Source: Sinomonas terrae
GTDB taxonomy: Bacteria > Actinomycetota > Actinomycetes > Actinomycetales > Micrococcaceae
Assembly: GCF_022539255.1 (NCBI RefSeq)
Contig: NZ_JAKZBV010000002.1
Coordinates: forward strand, 138,520-202,519
DNA length: 64,000 nt
Reading direction: 5' to 3'
Below, in pieces: positions 24,746-32,945 of this stretch; within the stretch, counting starts at the first letter, position 1, and the number at the start of each line of letters is the position of its first letter. The notes under the pieces were generated by a model that did not search any database, was not told where the DNA came from, and saw nothing but the letters and a program-made list of their open reading frames with translations. Both the position numbers and the translations under genes were made by a program.

Positions 24746-26266
24746 CTAGGGCCGAGTGACAGGCCGCTTGAGATCCGCGTATCGAGCCCAGTTCTCTCCG
24801 GCTGCGTTGGCGTGGAGGAAGGCGACTTGGTAGCTGTAGCCGAGGGCGTCGGCGACCACGGACGGGGGCATCTGGGTGACGAGGTCGTCCAGTGCCCGGT
24901 TCCGGGCTCCCTGCAGGTCGATGCCGAGGGAGCGGAGCCTGTCCATGATGGTGTTCGGGTGCAGGTGGTGGCCGGCGCGCGCTCCGGGGAAGAGCCAAGG
25001 GCTCTCGGTGACACCGGTCCTCAGGTTGGGCCTGCACTCGAGGTGATCGAGGAGCAGGTCGCCGAACGGTGCCGGGACGGGGACGGGGCGGACTCCGAAG
25101 GTGATGTAGGTCTGGCCCGTCGCGGGATCGACGGTGATCGCGTCGGCGCGCAGCGCTGCGACGCGGACGAGGGGCTGGGCATAGAGCAGCAGGAGGATGC
25201 CTGCGACGCGGTAGGGGCGGGATTCGCTGGTTCCCGTGAGGAGCTCACGGAGCCAGGCGAGCCGCCGGTCCTGGGCGAGGGTCGGCCGTGATTGGGCCGT
25301 GTAGTAACCGATGTCGACGCTGGTGTTGAGCCGGGTCTTGCGGGCGAAGACGAAGAAGGTGCGGATCAGCTTGCGGGTGGTGGGGCCGCTGGCTCTCCAC
25401 TCGTCCGCGTCCTGCTGGGTGCAGCTCGCGGCGTTGCGGTGGTGGGTCTCCCAGAGCCATTGGAGGAATTTGGCGGTCTCGGTGATCTCCTGCTTGGCGG
25501 AGTGGACCGGTCCTCTGGCCGGGCTCTCCGGGGTGGCGGTGGACCGGATGCGCCTGAGGTGGTGCCATCTGGCGAAGTGCTCCACTGGTCTGGCGACTTC
25601 GGGTGCCAGGGGGCGGAGCTTGTCCTCGATCCAGGCCTCGAACCGGGCAAGGTACGGGTCCTGGTAGGGGAGCAGGCCATGGTGGACTAGGAGGGCGCGG
25701 AGGTGGTCGACGGCGCGCGCCGCGGTCGGGATGTGGGTGTCGAGGCCTCCGTGGGTCAGGGACGTGGTCCCCGCCGCGAGCGAGGCCAGGAGAGTCTGGA
25801 CCTTGGGGGAGCGCTTCCAGGTGATGATGCTCTCCGGGCGCTCGGCCTGGCAGAGGACGTCGACGAGCCGTCCCATCGCCGCGGGATCCGCCGGTTCGGC
25901 GAGGAGCAGGGCGGTGAGGTCGTCTCGGAGGGAGCAGCGGGCGCAGGTGCCGTGCCGGTAGGGCTCGGCCTCGGTCCCGCAGCGGGTGCAGTGGAAGTCG
26001 TGGGGGATGCCAGCGCAATGGGCGCAGCGGGGCCCGTCCTCGAGGTGGGGCGGGCCGGGGAGGAGGCGGTGCTGGCCGCAGCCGGGGCAGGTTCCGTGGG
26101 TCCGGGTGGCGGTGGTGAAGCAGGGGCCGCAGACCTTCCCCTCCGGCCACCACACCCTGGCCCTGCCGGCGTTGCGGCCGCAGCGAGCACAGAGAGTAGT
26201 GCCGGTGGTGCGGGGCCGTCCGCGGGTGGTCGTGCGCGGGTTCAGGCCTGCCGGCTCAGTGGTCAT
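24746..26266 (-). CDS. Module B: Zn-knuckle protein with degenerate tyrosine-recombinase domain
   Basis: A 506-residue homologue of the module A protein with the same plan but clearly different sequence. Six CxxC pairs (CARC, CGPC, CPGC, CAHC, CTRC, CARC) fall within residues 20-130. The recombinase-like C-terminal half contains QPLVRVAALRADAI and GARNRALDDLVTQMPPSVV, then ADALGYSYQVA and a terminal Tyr (WARYADLK). The His-x-x-Arg and GH boxes of active integrases are not preserved. It overlaps the module B HTH gene by 11 bp. The mirrored copy (32935-37042) is frameshifted and split by IS21. Confidence 0.78.
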   Translation of the reverse strand: MTTEPAGLNPRTTTRGRPRTTGTTLCARCGRNAGRARVWWPEGKVCGPCFTTATRTHGTCPGCGQHRLLPGPPHLEDGPRCAHCAGIPHDFHCTRCGTEAEPYRHGTCARCSLRDDLTALLLAEPADPAAMGRLVDVLCQAERPESIITWKRSPKVQTLLASLAAGTTSLTHGGLDTHIPTAARAVDHLRALLVHHGLLPYQDPYLARFEAWIEDKLRPLAPEVARPVEHFARWHHLRRIRSTATPESPARGPVHSAKQEITETAKFLQWLWETHHRNAASCTQQDADEWRASGPTTRKLIRTFFVFARKTRLNTSVDIGYYTAQSRPTLAQDRRLAWLRELLTGTSESRPYRVAGILLLLYAQPLVRVAALRADAITVDPATGQTYITFGVRPVPVPAPFGDLLLDHLECRPNLRTGVTESPWLFPGARAGHHLHPNTIMDRLRSLGIDLQGARNRALDDLVTQMPPSVVADALGYSYQVAFLHANAAGENWARYADLKRPVTRP

Positions 26267-26597
26267 CGTCGATGATGCGGGCGCGGCGTGGGCGGGCGGC
26301 GCGGTTGAGGTCGACGACGTTGGGGGATGAGGCGGTTCCGGTCCTTCGGGCCTTCACGTCCGCTGCGGTGACGGTGATGAGGTCCTCGGGGCCGCAGGAG
26401 AAGATGTCGCAGATCGCGGCGATCAGCTGCAGGGCGACACGTTCGGGCTTCTGGTTCACGAGCCGGTAGACCTGGGGGCGGGAGAGGACGATCCCGCGCT
26501 CGGCGAGCAGCGGGATGAGGTCGGTGGTGTTGTGCAGACCGCGGGCGGCCATCAGCTCCGCGAGCCGCCACCGGTACTCGACCTGCCGCTTCACCAC
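26256..26597 (-). CDS. Module B: small XRE-family HTH protein
   Basis: A 113-residue HTH protein, same length and layout as the module A one (RLAELMAARGLHNTTDLIPL, then SRPQVYRLVNQKPERVALQL), ending in ARIIDDDH. It overlaps the integrase end by 7 bp and the next start by 11 bp. Likely a regulator of the module or a recombination accessory factor. Intact copies exist in both arms. Confidence 0.85.
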   Translation of the reverse strand: MVKRQVEYRWRLAELMAARGLHNTTDLIPLLAERGIVLSRPQVYRLVNQKPERVALQLIAAICDIFSCGPEDLITVTAADVKARRTGTASSPNVVDLNRAARPRRARIIDDDH

Positions 26598-27697
26598 TCG
26601 CCCTCCGGATGCCCGAGGGCCTCGTCCAGGGTCCGCTCGAGCCCTTCCCGTAGGGTCTTCGTGCGGAAGTCGTCGCTGACGAACTGGTAGATGCCGGTGG
26701 TGGAGGCGTGCTCGTGCCCCATCTGAAACTGCACGAACCTAGGATCCCATCCATCCTCCAGAAGATGGGTCGCATAAGACCTCCGCAGCGAGTGCAGGTC
26801 CAGCCCGTCTGCCGGGATTCCGAGCTCGGCGACGTAGCGGCGCAGCCGCCGCAGGAGGGTGGATTCGCTGATCAGCCCTCCGCGTTCGCTGGGGAACAGG
26901 TCGAGGGTGTCGAGGGTGCCGCGGCCGTTGGCCAGCCAGTCCTCGAAGATGCCGGGGGTCCAGTCGAAGACGGTCAGGACGCTGCGGGGCTTGGGAGGGG
27001 AGGCCCGCCGGGACTTGCCGAAGCGGACCTTGCACACCCCGAACTTCCCGAACCGGCGGGCGTGCGGATTGGTGGCGAAGTCGACCACCTGAAGGTGCCG
27101 GACCTCGTTGAACCGCAGCCCGTAGGAGTAGGCGGCCTTGAGCATGACCGCGTCGCGGTAGGCTGCCTGCCAGCCCTTGTTCCCGGAGGCGGCGGCGCGC
27201 TCGACCTCGTCGTCCGCGTGGTCGAAGAGCAGCTGCAGCTCCCGACGGGTGAACGGGCGCTTCGCGGGCCGGCCCTCGAACTCCTGAACATGGGCGGCGG
27301 TGTTCCACTCGAAGAACACCTGGGCAGGGTGGGTGCCGAAGAGCTTCTCGCAGTGCCGGTCCCAGCCGTAGTCCGGGTTGGCGACGTACGAGGTGAAGGC
27401 CCTCAGGGCGGACTGCTGGGCCCGGACCGAGGAGTGGGCGAGGTGCTTGATCGAGCGCAGGTCGCCGAAGTACTCCTCGACGTGGGCCGGCGTCCAGTTC
27501 CACGGGAACTCGTTCATGTGCTCGACGAAACGGCTCACGTAGCGGATCCGCTGGGCGATCGTGTCGAACTGGAGGTTGCGCGAGAGCTGCTGGTTGCGCC
27601 ACCCGTCCAGCATCTCCTTGAAGGTGTGCTGCTCGGGATGCAGCAGCGGGACCGAGCCCGCCACAGACAGCACCCGACCCGACCGGTCCACACCCAA
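26591..27697 (-). CDS. Module B: tyrosine recombinase/integrase
   Basis: A 368-residue recombinase with a full catalytic set: Arg in GLRFNEVRHL, Lys in RFGKSRRAS, His-x-x-Arg in LHSLRRSYATHL, and His and Tyr in MGHEHASTTGIYQF. The frame is open to 27793, but I place the start at the TTG at 27697. It follows GGAGG by 6 bp, gives the same length as the module A enzyme, and leaves the palindrome at 27727-27739 outside the gene. An intact copy is in the right arm. Confidence 0.9.
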   Translation of the reverse strand: MGVDRSGRVLSVAGSVPLLHPEQHTFKEMLDGWRNQQLSRNLQFDTIAQRIRYVSRFVEHMNEFPWNWTPAHVEEYFGDLRSIKHLAHSSVRAQQSALRAFTSYVANPDYGWDRHCEKLFGTHPAQVFFEWNTAAHVQEFEGRPAKRPFTRRELQLLFDHADDEVERAAASGNKGWQAAYRDAVMLKAAYSYGLRFNEVRHLQVVDFATNPHARRFGKFGVCKVRFGKSRRASPPKPRSVLTVFDWTPGIFEDWLANGRGTLDTLDLFPSERGGLISESTLLRRLRRYVAELGIPADGLDLHSLRRSYATHLLEDGWDPRFVQFQMGHEHASTTGIYQFVSDDFRTKTLREGLERTLDEALGHPEGEW

Positions 27698-27726
27698 TTC
27701 CTGCCTCCAGACGCCGCTCAACAAAC

Positions 27727-27745
27727 GAATCAATGATTCATCAGA
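27727..27745 (-). promoter_or_regulatory. Palindrome and direct repeat upstream of module B integrase
   Basis: Reading toward the gene, the palindrome GAATCA-T-TGATTC (27727-27739) is fused to the word TCTGATGAATCA (27734-27745). The same 12-bp word recurs at 27923-27934 near the inner end of the arm. Repeated operators for the module HTH protein are a plausible reading. The mirror is at 31456-31474 and 31267-31278. Confidence 0.45.
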
Positions 27746-27963
27746 CGCAACATCAGGGCAAATCCCCACGTCAGAGGCCGGTTCTCTGGACAAGCAAGCT
27801 CCCGGCCAGTCCTCGTGCGGAAGCCGAGCCCGGCCTGAAATCAGGGCCGGGATCAGCCCCAGATCCGCACAACTCCGGGCACCAGGGGCCGTCCCGCGTC
27901 AGTGCTGGGCGAGGAGGCAGTGTGATTCATCAGATGAGATACGCAGAGTACTGCTTGACATAA

Positions 27964-28017
27964 GGCGGGTTATCGGCGTTCATTCTGAACGCTCGTTAGA
28001 CGCGAGAATCGTGCATC
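27964..28017. repeat. Putative recombination site at the inner end of the left arm
   Basis: Arm identity stops after CTTGACATAA, but the next 54 bp still match the corresponding 54 bp of the right arm at 38 positions without gaps. Two inverted repeats are visible: GCGTTC-ATTCT-GAACGC and CTCG-TTAGACG-CGAG. Short arms around a 5-7 bp centre are what tyrosine recombinase core sites look like. It ends in the shared string GAGAATCGTGCATC. Confidence 0.5.
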
Positions 28018-28134
28018 CGTTTTGCAGAACCCCGGCCCCGGAGGACGCGCCGGGTTCGGTTCCCGATGGCCACGGAAGGCGTGCGCACCTGCTGGCTAGA
28101 ATCGGGATACAACCGCCGTGGAGAGGACGCGCCC

Positions 28135-28716
28135 GTGGGGCTGCTGGAACCCAAAGACCTGGTATTCGAGTTCTCCATGCGCCGTCTGGGACCCGAGGCG
28201 CTGCGGGACATCCCGGAGGAATACGCGCATCACTGGCGGGTGAAGATCACAGGCAGGCAGCTCGACGAGGACTTCGACGAGGTCGACGAGGTGACGGTCG
28301 GCGACGCGGAGGCCTACGTGATCCCGGACGCCGCCGGCCAGCGAGACCTCTTCCTCACCCTCGACGCCCACAGCCAGGACCTCGCCGACGTCGGCGAGAT
28401 GCTCCAGATTATCCGCCCGGACCTCCTCGAGGCCCTCGCCGAATCCTGGGGCCGAGACCTCCTGTACGTGTCTTATATCGAGCTCGACAGGGCCCACCGC
28501 GGCCGCGGGCTGGGCAAGGCGGTCCTGGAGGGCATCCTCGACGGCGTCGGCCGGTACGTGGGGCTCGTCGTCCTCGAGGCCGCGCCCCTGCCCGGCGACG
28601 ACGCCGCCGAGGAGGGCAGCCTGCTGCACCGCTCGGCCAAGCGCTCCCTCGCTCGCTACTGGTCAGCTGCAGGGTTCGAAAAAGCCGACGGCGACTGGAT
28701 GTACCAGCTGGTCTGA
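28135..28716 (+). CDS. GNAT-family acetyltransferase-like protein
   Basis: The start at GTG 28135 follows GGAGAGGA; the open frame extends upstream to 28066. The 193-residue product has the GNAT core LYVSYIELDRAHRGRGLGKA (acetyl-CoA loop RGRGLGK), then VLEGILDGV, and ends ARYWSAAGFEKADGDWMYQL, the usual last strand. The N-terminal 100 residues carry no known domain. It is the first gene of the central cargo, followed by a hairpin. Substrate unknown. It may be a protective or modifying enzyme carried as passenger. Confidence 0.7.
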   Translation: MGLLEPKDLVFEFSMRRLGPEALRDIPEEYAHHWRVKITGRQLDEDFDEVDEVTVGDAEAYVIPDAAGQRDLFLTLDAHSQDLADVGEMLQIIRPDLLEALAESWGRDLLYVSYIELDRAHRGRGLGKAVLEGILDGVGRYVGLVVLEAAPLPGDDAAEEGSLLHRSAKRSLARYWSAAGFEKADGDWMYQLV

Positions 28717-28798
28717 AGGCCAGCCCGGCCGTGGCACCGAAGCCGATTCGGGAGACTCGCCTTCTAGCCGACCTATCGGTTCCTATCGGCCCTCGAAC

Positions 28799-28826
28799 GG
28801 CCGACCAAGCTCTCAGGAGGTCGGCC
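28799..28826 (+). terminator. Hairpin after the GNAT-like gene
   Basis: GGCCGACC (28799-28806) and GGTCGGCC (28819-28826) form a perfect 8-bp stem with a 12-nt loop, followed by TTAGGT. It lies 83 bp past the stop and 137 bp before the next gene, suiting a terminator that isolates the downstream operon. Confidence 0.45.
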
Positions 28827-28962
28827 TTAGGTCGCCGCGATTGGTGCTCTCTGCTTACCATGCGTGGCACATAGGGGCCTAGGAAGCGATGCTAGATTTG
28901 GTGTCAGTTTTAGTGCAGGTGGAGGTACCATTCTAAGTGTCGGAACGATAGGTTAACGGACT

Positions 28963-29784
28963 ATGTACCCACAGCGCGAAGTCTTCCCTAACTCGCCTCT
29001 GGCTCTGGTAGCGGCAGAGATCCGGTTCACGGATGCCCCTCGACTGCGTCAGCAGGAGACGTTGGACGGGATCGCTGTTGCCCTGGAGCATCTGCTTCCA
29101 ATCCAGGTTCAACACCAGCAGGCCCTGAACGTGCAGGTCGTAGTGCCCGGGCAACAGCCCCAAGTTCAATTCGTCTCGGGCAGAACGATGAAGAATGTGG
29201 CGAGCACATCGGCCATGACCCTCTTTCCAGACCGCCTAGCATTCGAGACCACTGACTACACAGATTTTGGCTCTTTTCGTGAGGCCGTGCTCGCTTGCAC
29301 ATCAGCGCTTGTTGAATCCCGAGTCACCCCGGCGATACAGAGAATTGGTCTCAGATACCTCGACGAGATTCGCGTTCCTTCTGCGCCCACAATCGATGCG
29401 CGTGAGTGGGGAGAATGGATCGATAACCGTCTTGTGGATCAGTTGCGTCTTGGACCCTCAGATGCGCCGATAGTGCGAGCTGAAGGGTTCATCTCCTACG
29501 ACCTCACGAATAGGCGCGGTCTGAACTTTCGGTTCGCCGCCCTCCAGAGCGGCGCTGTCGTTGTCTCCTCTGACCTGATCCGCCGTCCATTCAGCCAAGA
29601 GTTGCCTCTGTTCGTGCTGGACTTCGACGGGTACGAGGACTTCACCATGCAAGCGGCGACGCTTCTCGACGTCAATGTGGTAGCACGGACACTAGATGCA
29701 GTTCACGGGCCAGCCGGCGCAACGTTCCAGAACGTCATCACCGACAAGGCCCGCGACCTATTTCGAGAAAGGAGCCGACGATGA
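28963..29784 (+). CDS. TIGR04255-family protein
   Basis: A 273-residue cytoplasmic protein. The N-terminal P-L-A-L-V-A-A-E-I-R-F segment, the central RIGLRYLDEIRVP, and the C-terminal LDAVHGPAGATFQNVITDKARDLF match the pattern of the uncharacterised TIGR04255 family, which is patchily distributed in bacteria. There is no signal peptide or membrane helix. Its base composition is visibly less GC-rich than the flanking host genes, suggesting recent transfer. First gene of a tight operon (ATGA overlap with the next). Function unknown; context suggests a defence or toxin-antitoxin role. Confidence 0.7.
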   Translation: MYPQREVFPNSPLALVAAEIRFTDAPRLRQQETLDGIAVALEHLLPIQVQHQQALNVQVVVPGQQPQVQFVSGRTMKNVASTSAMTLFPDRLAFETTDYTDFGSFREAVLACTSALVESRVTPAIQRIGLRYLDEIRVPSAPTIDAREWGEWIDNRLVDQLRLGPSDAPIVRAEGFISYDLTNRRGLNFRFAALQSGAVVVSSDLIRRPFSQELPLFVLDFDGYEDFTMQAATLLDVNVVARTLDAVHGPAGATFQNVITDKARDLFRERSRR

Positions 29785-30416
29785 CACTCACAAAAGTGCA
29801 GGCATCGATGGCCACTGGACAGTCGGGGAGCATCCGGAATTACGGCGAGGTGGATTCAACCTCTGCCCGGTCGATCAGTGCTGATTGGCTTCGTACGGAC
29901 GTCGACCTTCTGCACAGCGATATGAGGTCGCTTCACGAACAGACGCGAAACCTTGACCTGGACGATCGTTCCTACAAGAAAGCGACCGCACTCGACGTTC
30001 CCGCGCTTCTCGATGAACTTGCCTTCTCACGCGGAATGGGGTGGACAGATATCGCCAGCGCCGCTGGAGTAAGCGTTTCCGCTGTCCGCAAGTGGCGTAA
30101 GGGTGGGACCGCCACTGGGGACAGCCGCGAAAGACTGGCCCGCATCGCGGCACTGCTGGACCTGCTTGAGGAAAAGGGCGTGGCAGAGCCCGCCCAGTGG
30201 ATGGAGATGTCACTGCCGCTGCCGCCCGGGTACCACATCCGTCCGATTGACCTCTACATCAAGGGGCACCCTGACGCATTGCTTGAACTTGTTGAGCAAC
30301 GCCAAGACGCGGAGCAGGTGCTTGATACTGCGATGCCTGGCTGGCGCGAGGAGCGCAGTGACTTTGAGGTGTTCCTTGATGTTGAGGGGCAGCGATCGCT
30401 CCGTCGGAGAGGTTGA
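29781..30416 (+). CDS. HTH protein with possible toxin-binding-like C-terminus
   Basis: A 211-residue protein. Residues 70-115 form an XRE-like HTH (LLDELAFSRGMGWTDIASAA, then GVSVSAVRKWRKGG). The C-terminal part (LDLLEEKGVAEPAQWMEMSL ... RPIDLYIKGHPDALLELVEQ) resembles the Xre/MbcA/ParS logic of a short helical domain with W, P-D-L and a helix ending in L-L, but the match is weak. It could be the antitoxin or regulator of the operon. The start overlaps the TIGR04255 stop; the next gene begins 13 bp after its end. Confidence 0.6.
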   Translation: MTLTKVQASMATGQSGSIRNYGEVDSTSARSISADWLRTDVDLLHSDMRSLHEQTRNLDLDDRSYKKATALDVPALLDELAFSRGMGWTDIASAAGVSVSAVRKWRKGGTATGDSRERLARIAALLDLLEEKGVAEPAQWMEMSLPLPPGYHIRPIDLYIKGHPDALLELVEQRQDAEQVLDTAMPGWREERSDFEVFLDVEGQRSLRRRG

Positions 30417-30429
30417 GTGACCGCAGAGC

Positions 30430-31092
30430 ATGGACTCGATCGAGCCGGATGACCTCTATGAAGAGCGAGGACAGGTCTCGTACTGTCGCCCCATCCTTCA
30501 AGGTGACATCTTCGAGGGTGTCCTCTTGGCCGGATTCGGAGACGAGCCCTTCGAGGTTCAGATAGTTACTCACCCGTGTTCAATGAGACGGGGTCCGGTA
30601 CTAAATGAGCGGATACAGGTCGCACCGATCACCTCCTACCAGAAGGTGCCAGACTGGAACGGGCATGGACGAGTCATGCCGCTGCCGGATTTGCACGAAG
30701 ACGGAATCTGGTACGCCACGAGGTTCGTCGATCTCACTGCAGTCGCAGCAGCGGAACTCACGATTCAGCGACGGATCGCCTCCCTGTCCCATCCCGGCAT
30801 CCATGTGCTCCAACAGCGCCTCGTCTTCCACAACACGAGACTCAGCCTGCCCCTCGGCGACTTCCGTGAAATGTCGGCCCCCGTCCTCGCCGAAGCGGAG
30901 ATGCAGGAACTGTGGATCGAGGCAACGTTGCCAGAAGACGAGAGGACGGTTGACGCGATTGAACGGGCGGGAACGGATTTTCAGGCGTGGCTGAGCGAAG
31001 ATGACGGAAATCGACGCAAAGACCTTGCCAACGAGGCGAACTACGCTCGCCTCCGCAAAGATGCTCGGGCCGCGGCCTCGGCTCATCATTGA
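30430..31092 (+). CDS. Uncharacterised protein, third gene of the cargo operon
   Basis: A 220-residue soluble protein with no domain I can name. Notable features are RPILQGDIFEGVLL near the N-terminus and QIVTHPCSMRRGPVLNERIQ, which looks like a binding or catalytic site with Cys and His. GRVMPLPDLHEDGIWYATRF and HVLQQRLVFHNTRL follow, with a charged C-terminus. Its close spacing to the HTH gene and lower GC suggest it moved with the two upstream genes. A toxin or effector role is inference only; it is not a RES or PIN domain by eye. Confidence 0.6.
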   Translation: MDSIEPDDLYEERGQVSYCRPILQGDIFEGVLLAGFGDEPFEVQIVTHPCSMRRGPVLNERIQVAPITSYQKVPDWNGHGRVMPLPDLHEDGIWYATRFVDLTAVAAAELTIQRRIASLSHPGIHVLQQRLVFHNTRLSLPLGDFREMSAPVLAEAEMQELWIEATLPEDERTVDAIERAGTDFQAWLSEDDGNRRKDLANEANYARLRKDARAAASAHH

Positions 31093-31183
31093 CAACGGGC
31101 TGCCGGACCATTTCATTGAGGCTGTCGTGCGGCCAAATCCTAGAGGCGGCCTCGCCCATCAGAGCGGCCACAATGCTCAACAA

Positions 31184-31237
31184 GATGCACGATTCTCACG
31201 TTTAGCGAGAGCCTAGGCCGAAGGCCGATAACGGATA
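31184..31237. repeat. Putative recombination site at the inner end of the right arm
   Basis: Counterpart of 27964-28017 in opposite orientation. Read on the minus strand it retains GTTATCGGC, CTCG-CTAAACG-TGAG and GAGAATCGTGCATC, but the first palindrome is replaced by GCCTAGGC. The pattern of 16 substitutions and no gaps next to an almost identical arm suggests two related attachment sites rather than one duplicated site. Confidence 0.5.
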
Positions 31238-31503
31238 TTATGTCAAGCAGTACTCTGCGTATCTCATCTGATGAATCACACTGCCTCCTCGCCCAGCACT
31301 GACGCGGGACGGCCCCTGGTGCCCGGAGTTGTGCGGATCTGGGGCTGATCCCGGCCCTGATTTCAGGCCGGGCTCGGCTTCCGCACGAGGACTGGCCGGG
31401 AGCTTGCTTGTCCAGAGAACCGGCCTCTGACGTGGGGATTTGCCCTGATGTTGCGTCTGATGAATCATTGATTCGTTTGTTGAGCGGCGTCTGGAGGCAG
31501 GAA

Positions 31504-32610
31504 TTGGGTGTGGACCGGTCGGGTCGGGTGCTGTCTGTGGCGGGCTCGGTCCCGCTGCTGCATCCCGAGCAGCACACCTTCAAGGAGATGCTGGACGGGT
31601 GGCGCAACCAGCAGCTCTCGCGCAACCTCCAGTTCGACACGATCGCCCAGCGGATCCGCTACGTGAGCCGTTTCGTCGAGCACATGAACGAGTTCCCGTG
31701 GAACTGGACGCCGGCCCACGTCGAGGAGTACTTCGGCGACCTGCGCTCGATCAAGCACCTCGCCCACTCCTCGGTCCGGGCCCAGCAGTCCGCCCTGAGG
31801 GCCTTCACCTCGTACGTCGCCAACCCGGACTACGGCTGGGACCGGCACTGCGAGAAGCTCTTCGGCACCCACCCTGCCCAGGTGTTCTTCGAGTGGAACA
31901 CCGCCGCCCATGTTCAGGAGTTCGAGGGCCGGCCCGCGAAGCGCCCGTTCACCCGTCGGGAGCTGCAGCTGCTCTTCGACCACGCGGACGACGAGGTCGA
32001 GCGCGCCGCCGCCTCCGGGAACAAGGGCTGGCAGGCAGCCTACCGCGACGCGGTCATGCTCAAGGCCGCCTACTCCTACGGGCTGCGGTTCAACGAGGTC
32101 CGGCACCTTCAGGTGGTCGACTTCGCCACCAATCCGCACGCCCGCCGGTTCGGGAAGTTCGGGGTGTGCAAGGTCCGCTTCGGCAAGTCCCGGCGGGCCT
32201 CCCCTCCCAAGCCCCGCAGCGTCCTGACCGTCTTCGACTGGACCCCCGGCATCTTCGAGGACTGGCTGGCCAACGGCCGCGGCACCCTCGACACCCTCGA
32301 CCTGTTCCCCAGCGAACGCGGAGGGCTGATCAGCGAATCCACCCTCCTGCGGCGGCTGCGCCGCTACGTCGCCGAGCTCGGAATCCCGGCAGACGGGCTG
32401 GACCTGCACTCGCTGCGGAGGTCTTATGCGACCCATCTTCTGGAGGATGGATGGGATCCTAGGTTCGTGCAGTTTCAGATGGGGCACGAGCACGCCTCCA
32501 CCACCGGCATCTACCAGTTCGTCAGCGACGACTTCCGCACGAAGACCCTACGGGAAGGGCTCGAGCGGACCCTGGACGAGGCCCTCGGGCATCCGGAGGG
32601 CGAGTGGTGA
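31504..32610 (+). CDS. Module B tyrosine recombinase, right-arm copy
   Basis: The same 368-residue enzyme as at 26591-27697, intact, with the TTG start at 31504 preceded by GGAGG (31493-31497). It reads away from the cargo. Because this copy and its HTH partner are intact while the third module gene is broken, the right arm may be non-autonomous but could be served in trans by the left arm. Confidence 0.9.
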   Translation: MGVDRSGRVLSVAGSVPLLHPEQHTFKEMLDGWRNQQLSRNLQFDTIAQRIRYVSRFVEHMNEFPWNWTPAHVEEYFGDLRSIKHLAHSSVRAQQSALRAFTSYVANPDYGWDRHCEKLFGTHPAQVFFEWNTAAHVQEFEGRPAKRPFTRRELQLLFDHADDEVERAAASGNKGWQAAYRDAVMLKAAYSYGLRFNEVRHLQVVDFATNPHARRFGKFGVCKVRFGKSRRASPPKPRSVLTVFDWTPGIFEDWLANGRGTLDTLDLFPSERGGLISESTLLRRLRRYVAELGIPADGLDLHSLRRSYATHLLEDGWDPRFVQFQMGHEHASTTGIYQFVSDDFRTKTLREGLERTLDEALGHPEGEW

Positions 32611-32945
32611 AGCGGCAGGTCGAGTACCGGTGGCGGCTCGCGGAGCTGATGGCCGCCCGCGGTCTGCACAACACCACCGACCTCATCCCGCTGCTCGCCG
32701 AGCGCGGGATCGTCCTCTCCCGCCCCCAGGTCTACCGGCTCGTGAACCAGAAGCCCGAACGTGTCGCCCTGCAGCTGATCGCCGCGATCTGCGACATCTT
32801 CTCCTGCGGCCCCGAGGACCTCATCACCGTCACCGCAGCGGACGTGAAGGCCCGAAGGACCGGAACCGCCTCATCCCCCAACGTCGTCGACCTCAACCGC
32901 GCCGCCCGCCCACGCCGCGCCCGCATCATCGACGATGACCACTGA
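32604..32945 (+). CDS. Module B XRE-family HTH protein, right-arm copy
   Basis: Identical in sequence to the 113-residue protein at 26256-26597. It overlaps the integrase end by 7 bp and the start of the Zn-knuckle gene by 11 bp. Confidence 0.85.
   Translation: MVKRQVEYRWRLAELMAARGLHNTTDLIPLLAERGIVLSRPQVYRLVNQKPERVALQLIAAICDIFSCGPEDLITVTAADVKARRTGTASSPNVVDLNRAARPRRARIIDDDH

Larger units (their letters stand above)
20592..27963. repeat. Left arm of a 7.37-kb inverted repeat (modules A and B, intact)
   Basis: This arm is mirrored at 31238-42652. Coordinates pair exactly in module A (sum 63244) and module B (sum 59201); the offset is explained by two insertion sequences and small indels in the right arm. 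The outer edge is at TCTGATGGG (20592-20600, mirrored at 42644-42652), after which the sequences differ completely. All six module genes and the small membrane gene read leftwards, away from the central cargo. The outer 137 bp (20592-20728) are non-coding and contain AACGCGTTATCCG. This arm has no frameshifts. Confidence 0.93.

Noticed and set aside
30430..31092. RES-domain or PIN-domain toxin
   Set aside because: The neighbour's MbcA/ParS-like C-terminus suggested a RES toxin, but the expected Arg/Glu/Ser pattern is absent and the sequence is not PIN-like.
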